This document shows positions 12,924 to 13,363 of a DNA stretch of 13,363 bases, piece by piece. Both the position numbers and the translations under genes were made by a program. The stretch is taken from the NCBI GenBank assembly GCA_035250025.1, contig DATFFO010000017.1, positions 1-13,363 of the forward strand, in the 5' to 3' direction. Position 1 is the stretch's first letter. Each line of letters starts with the position of its first letter. This DNA is from DATFFO01 sp035250025 (GTDB taxonomy: Bacteria > Actinomycetota > Acidimicrobiia > Spongiisociales > ZC4RG35). The notes below the pieces were generated by a model. It worked only from the letters and a program-made list of their open reading frames with translations. It was not told the origin of the DNA and did not search any database.

Positions 12924-13363
12924 TGCGCCCGGGGCGGCTCGGAGCCCTGCTGGTGCTGGCCGGGCTGGCAGCGGCGGTGGCCATGGTCTCGACGGGTGAC
13001 CTCGGCTTGGCGCCCGTGGCGGTGCCGACATCGGCGTCTCGGGTCCTGGCGACGATGGCCGCGCCGACAACGTCCACGTCCCCGACCACGACCACGACCA
13101 CGCCATCTGGCGTGACGGTCGCCGTCCCCGATGCGCTCGACGTCGTCGAAGGCGCCCTGGCCGCCTGGGGAGCGTTCGCCGTGACCGGTGACATGGCGGA
13201 ACTGGAATCCTGGTTCGACCCGGAAGGCCCGCAGTACCGGCAGCTAGCGGCCGAGGCCGAAGAATTGGCGGCCGTCCCGCTGGGTCCGCCGTCATACTCA
13301 GTCGTCATGTTCGATCCGGTGGTCGTGGAGGGCGAGGGCGAGACCCGGGTCACCGGCCGGGTT
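12923..13363 (+). CDS. Exported protein of unknown function, last visible gene of the tad operon (3' end cut)
   Basis: The frame is open for 147 residues to the window edge. It has an N-terminal signal or anchor (MRPGRLGALLVLAGLAAAVAM), then a Thr/Ser/Pro linker (about 47-62, including a run of six Thr). A domain follows that begins VPDALDVVEGALAAWGAFAVTGDMAELESWF. The alternation of an amphipathic helix with TGDMAELESWFDPEG and later strands (YSVVMFDPVVVEGEGETRVTG) recalls NTF2-like folds, but this is only a resemblance. The start ATG shares a base with the upstream TGA, so it is almost certainly co-translated with the pilus genes. It is not a recognised Tad component. Confidence 0.75.
   Translation, partial: MRPGRLGALLVLAGLAAAVAMVSTGDLGLAPVAVPTSASRVLATMAAPTTSTSPTTTTTTPSGVTVAVPDALDVVEGALAAWGAFAVTGDMAELESWFDPEGPQYRQLAAEAEELAAVPLGPPSYSVVMFDPVVVEGEGETRVTGRV

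Overview
The window is GC-rich and almost fully coding, and it reads as a chromosomal segment of an actinobacterium (Actinomycetota). Two genes carry most of that assignment: a WhiB-family iron-sulfur regulator and a Bpa-type proteasome activator with a C-terminal hydrophobic-Tyr-X tail. Both families are essentially actinobacterial. The Thr/Pro/Ser-rich linkers in two exported proteins and the compact Tad pilus cluster fit an Acidimicrobiia-like lineage, but this finer placement is inference.

Region 1 (1-3533, minus strand) is a succinate:quinone oxidoreductase operon in the order sdhC-sdhA-sdhB. It is the type with one five-helix cytochrome b558-like anchor and no separate sdhD. sdhC and sdhA overlap by ATGA. 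sdhA and sdhB are separated by a 204-base spacer holding an unusual pair of inverted heptad repeats. sdhB runs off the left edge. Region 2 (3534-3994) is the divergent control region between sdhC and whiB. It holds a candidate promoter for each direction, a perfect 14-bp palindrome near the predicted whiB start site, the whiB gene, and a strong hairpin terminator.

Region 3 (3995-6638) is a run of single genes: competing hairpins, an unrecognised three-helix membrane protein, a convergent bpa, a divergent cupredoxin lipoprotein, a small excisionase/BldC-like HTH protein, and a convergent, partly overlapping two-barrel hypothetical protein.

Region 4 (6703-13363, plus strand) is a tightly packed tad/flp-type pilus operon. 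Its order is a CpaB/RcpC-like SAF protein, a TadZ/CpaE-like protein, TadA ATPase, TadB, TadC, a small Flp-like pilin, three TadE/TadG-like pseudopilins, and a secreted protein of unknown function cut by the right edge. Most junctions are overlaps of 1-8 bases, which suggests translational coupling. TadA would power assembly on the TadB/TadC membrane platform, with TadZ placing the machine. The pilin and the three pseudopilin-like proteins would form or prime the fibre. No prepilin peptidase or secretin is visible here. Several family hallmarks are altered: TadZ lacks the P-loop lysines, and two of the three pseudopilins lack the conserved Glu at +5.
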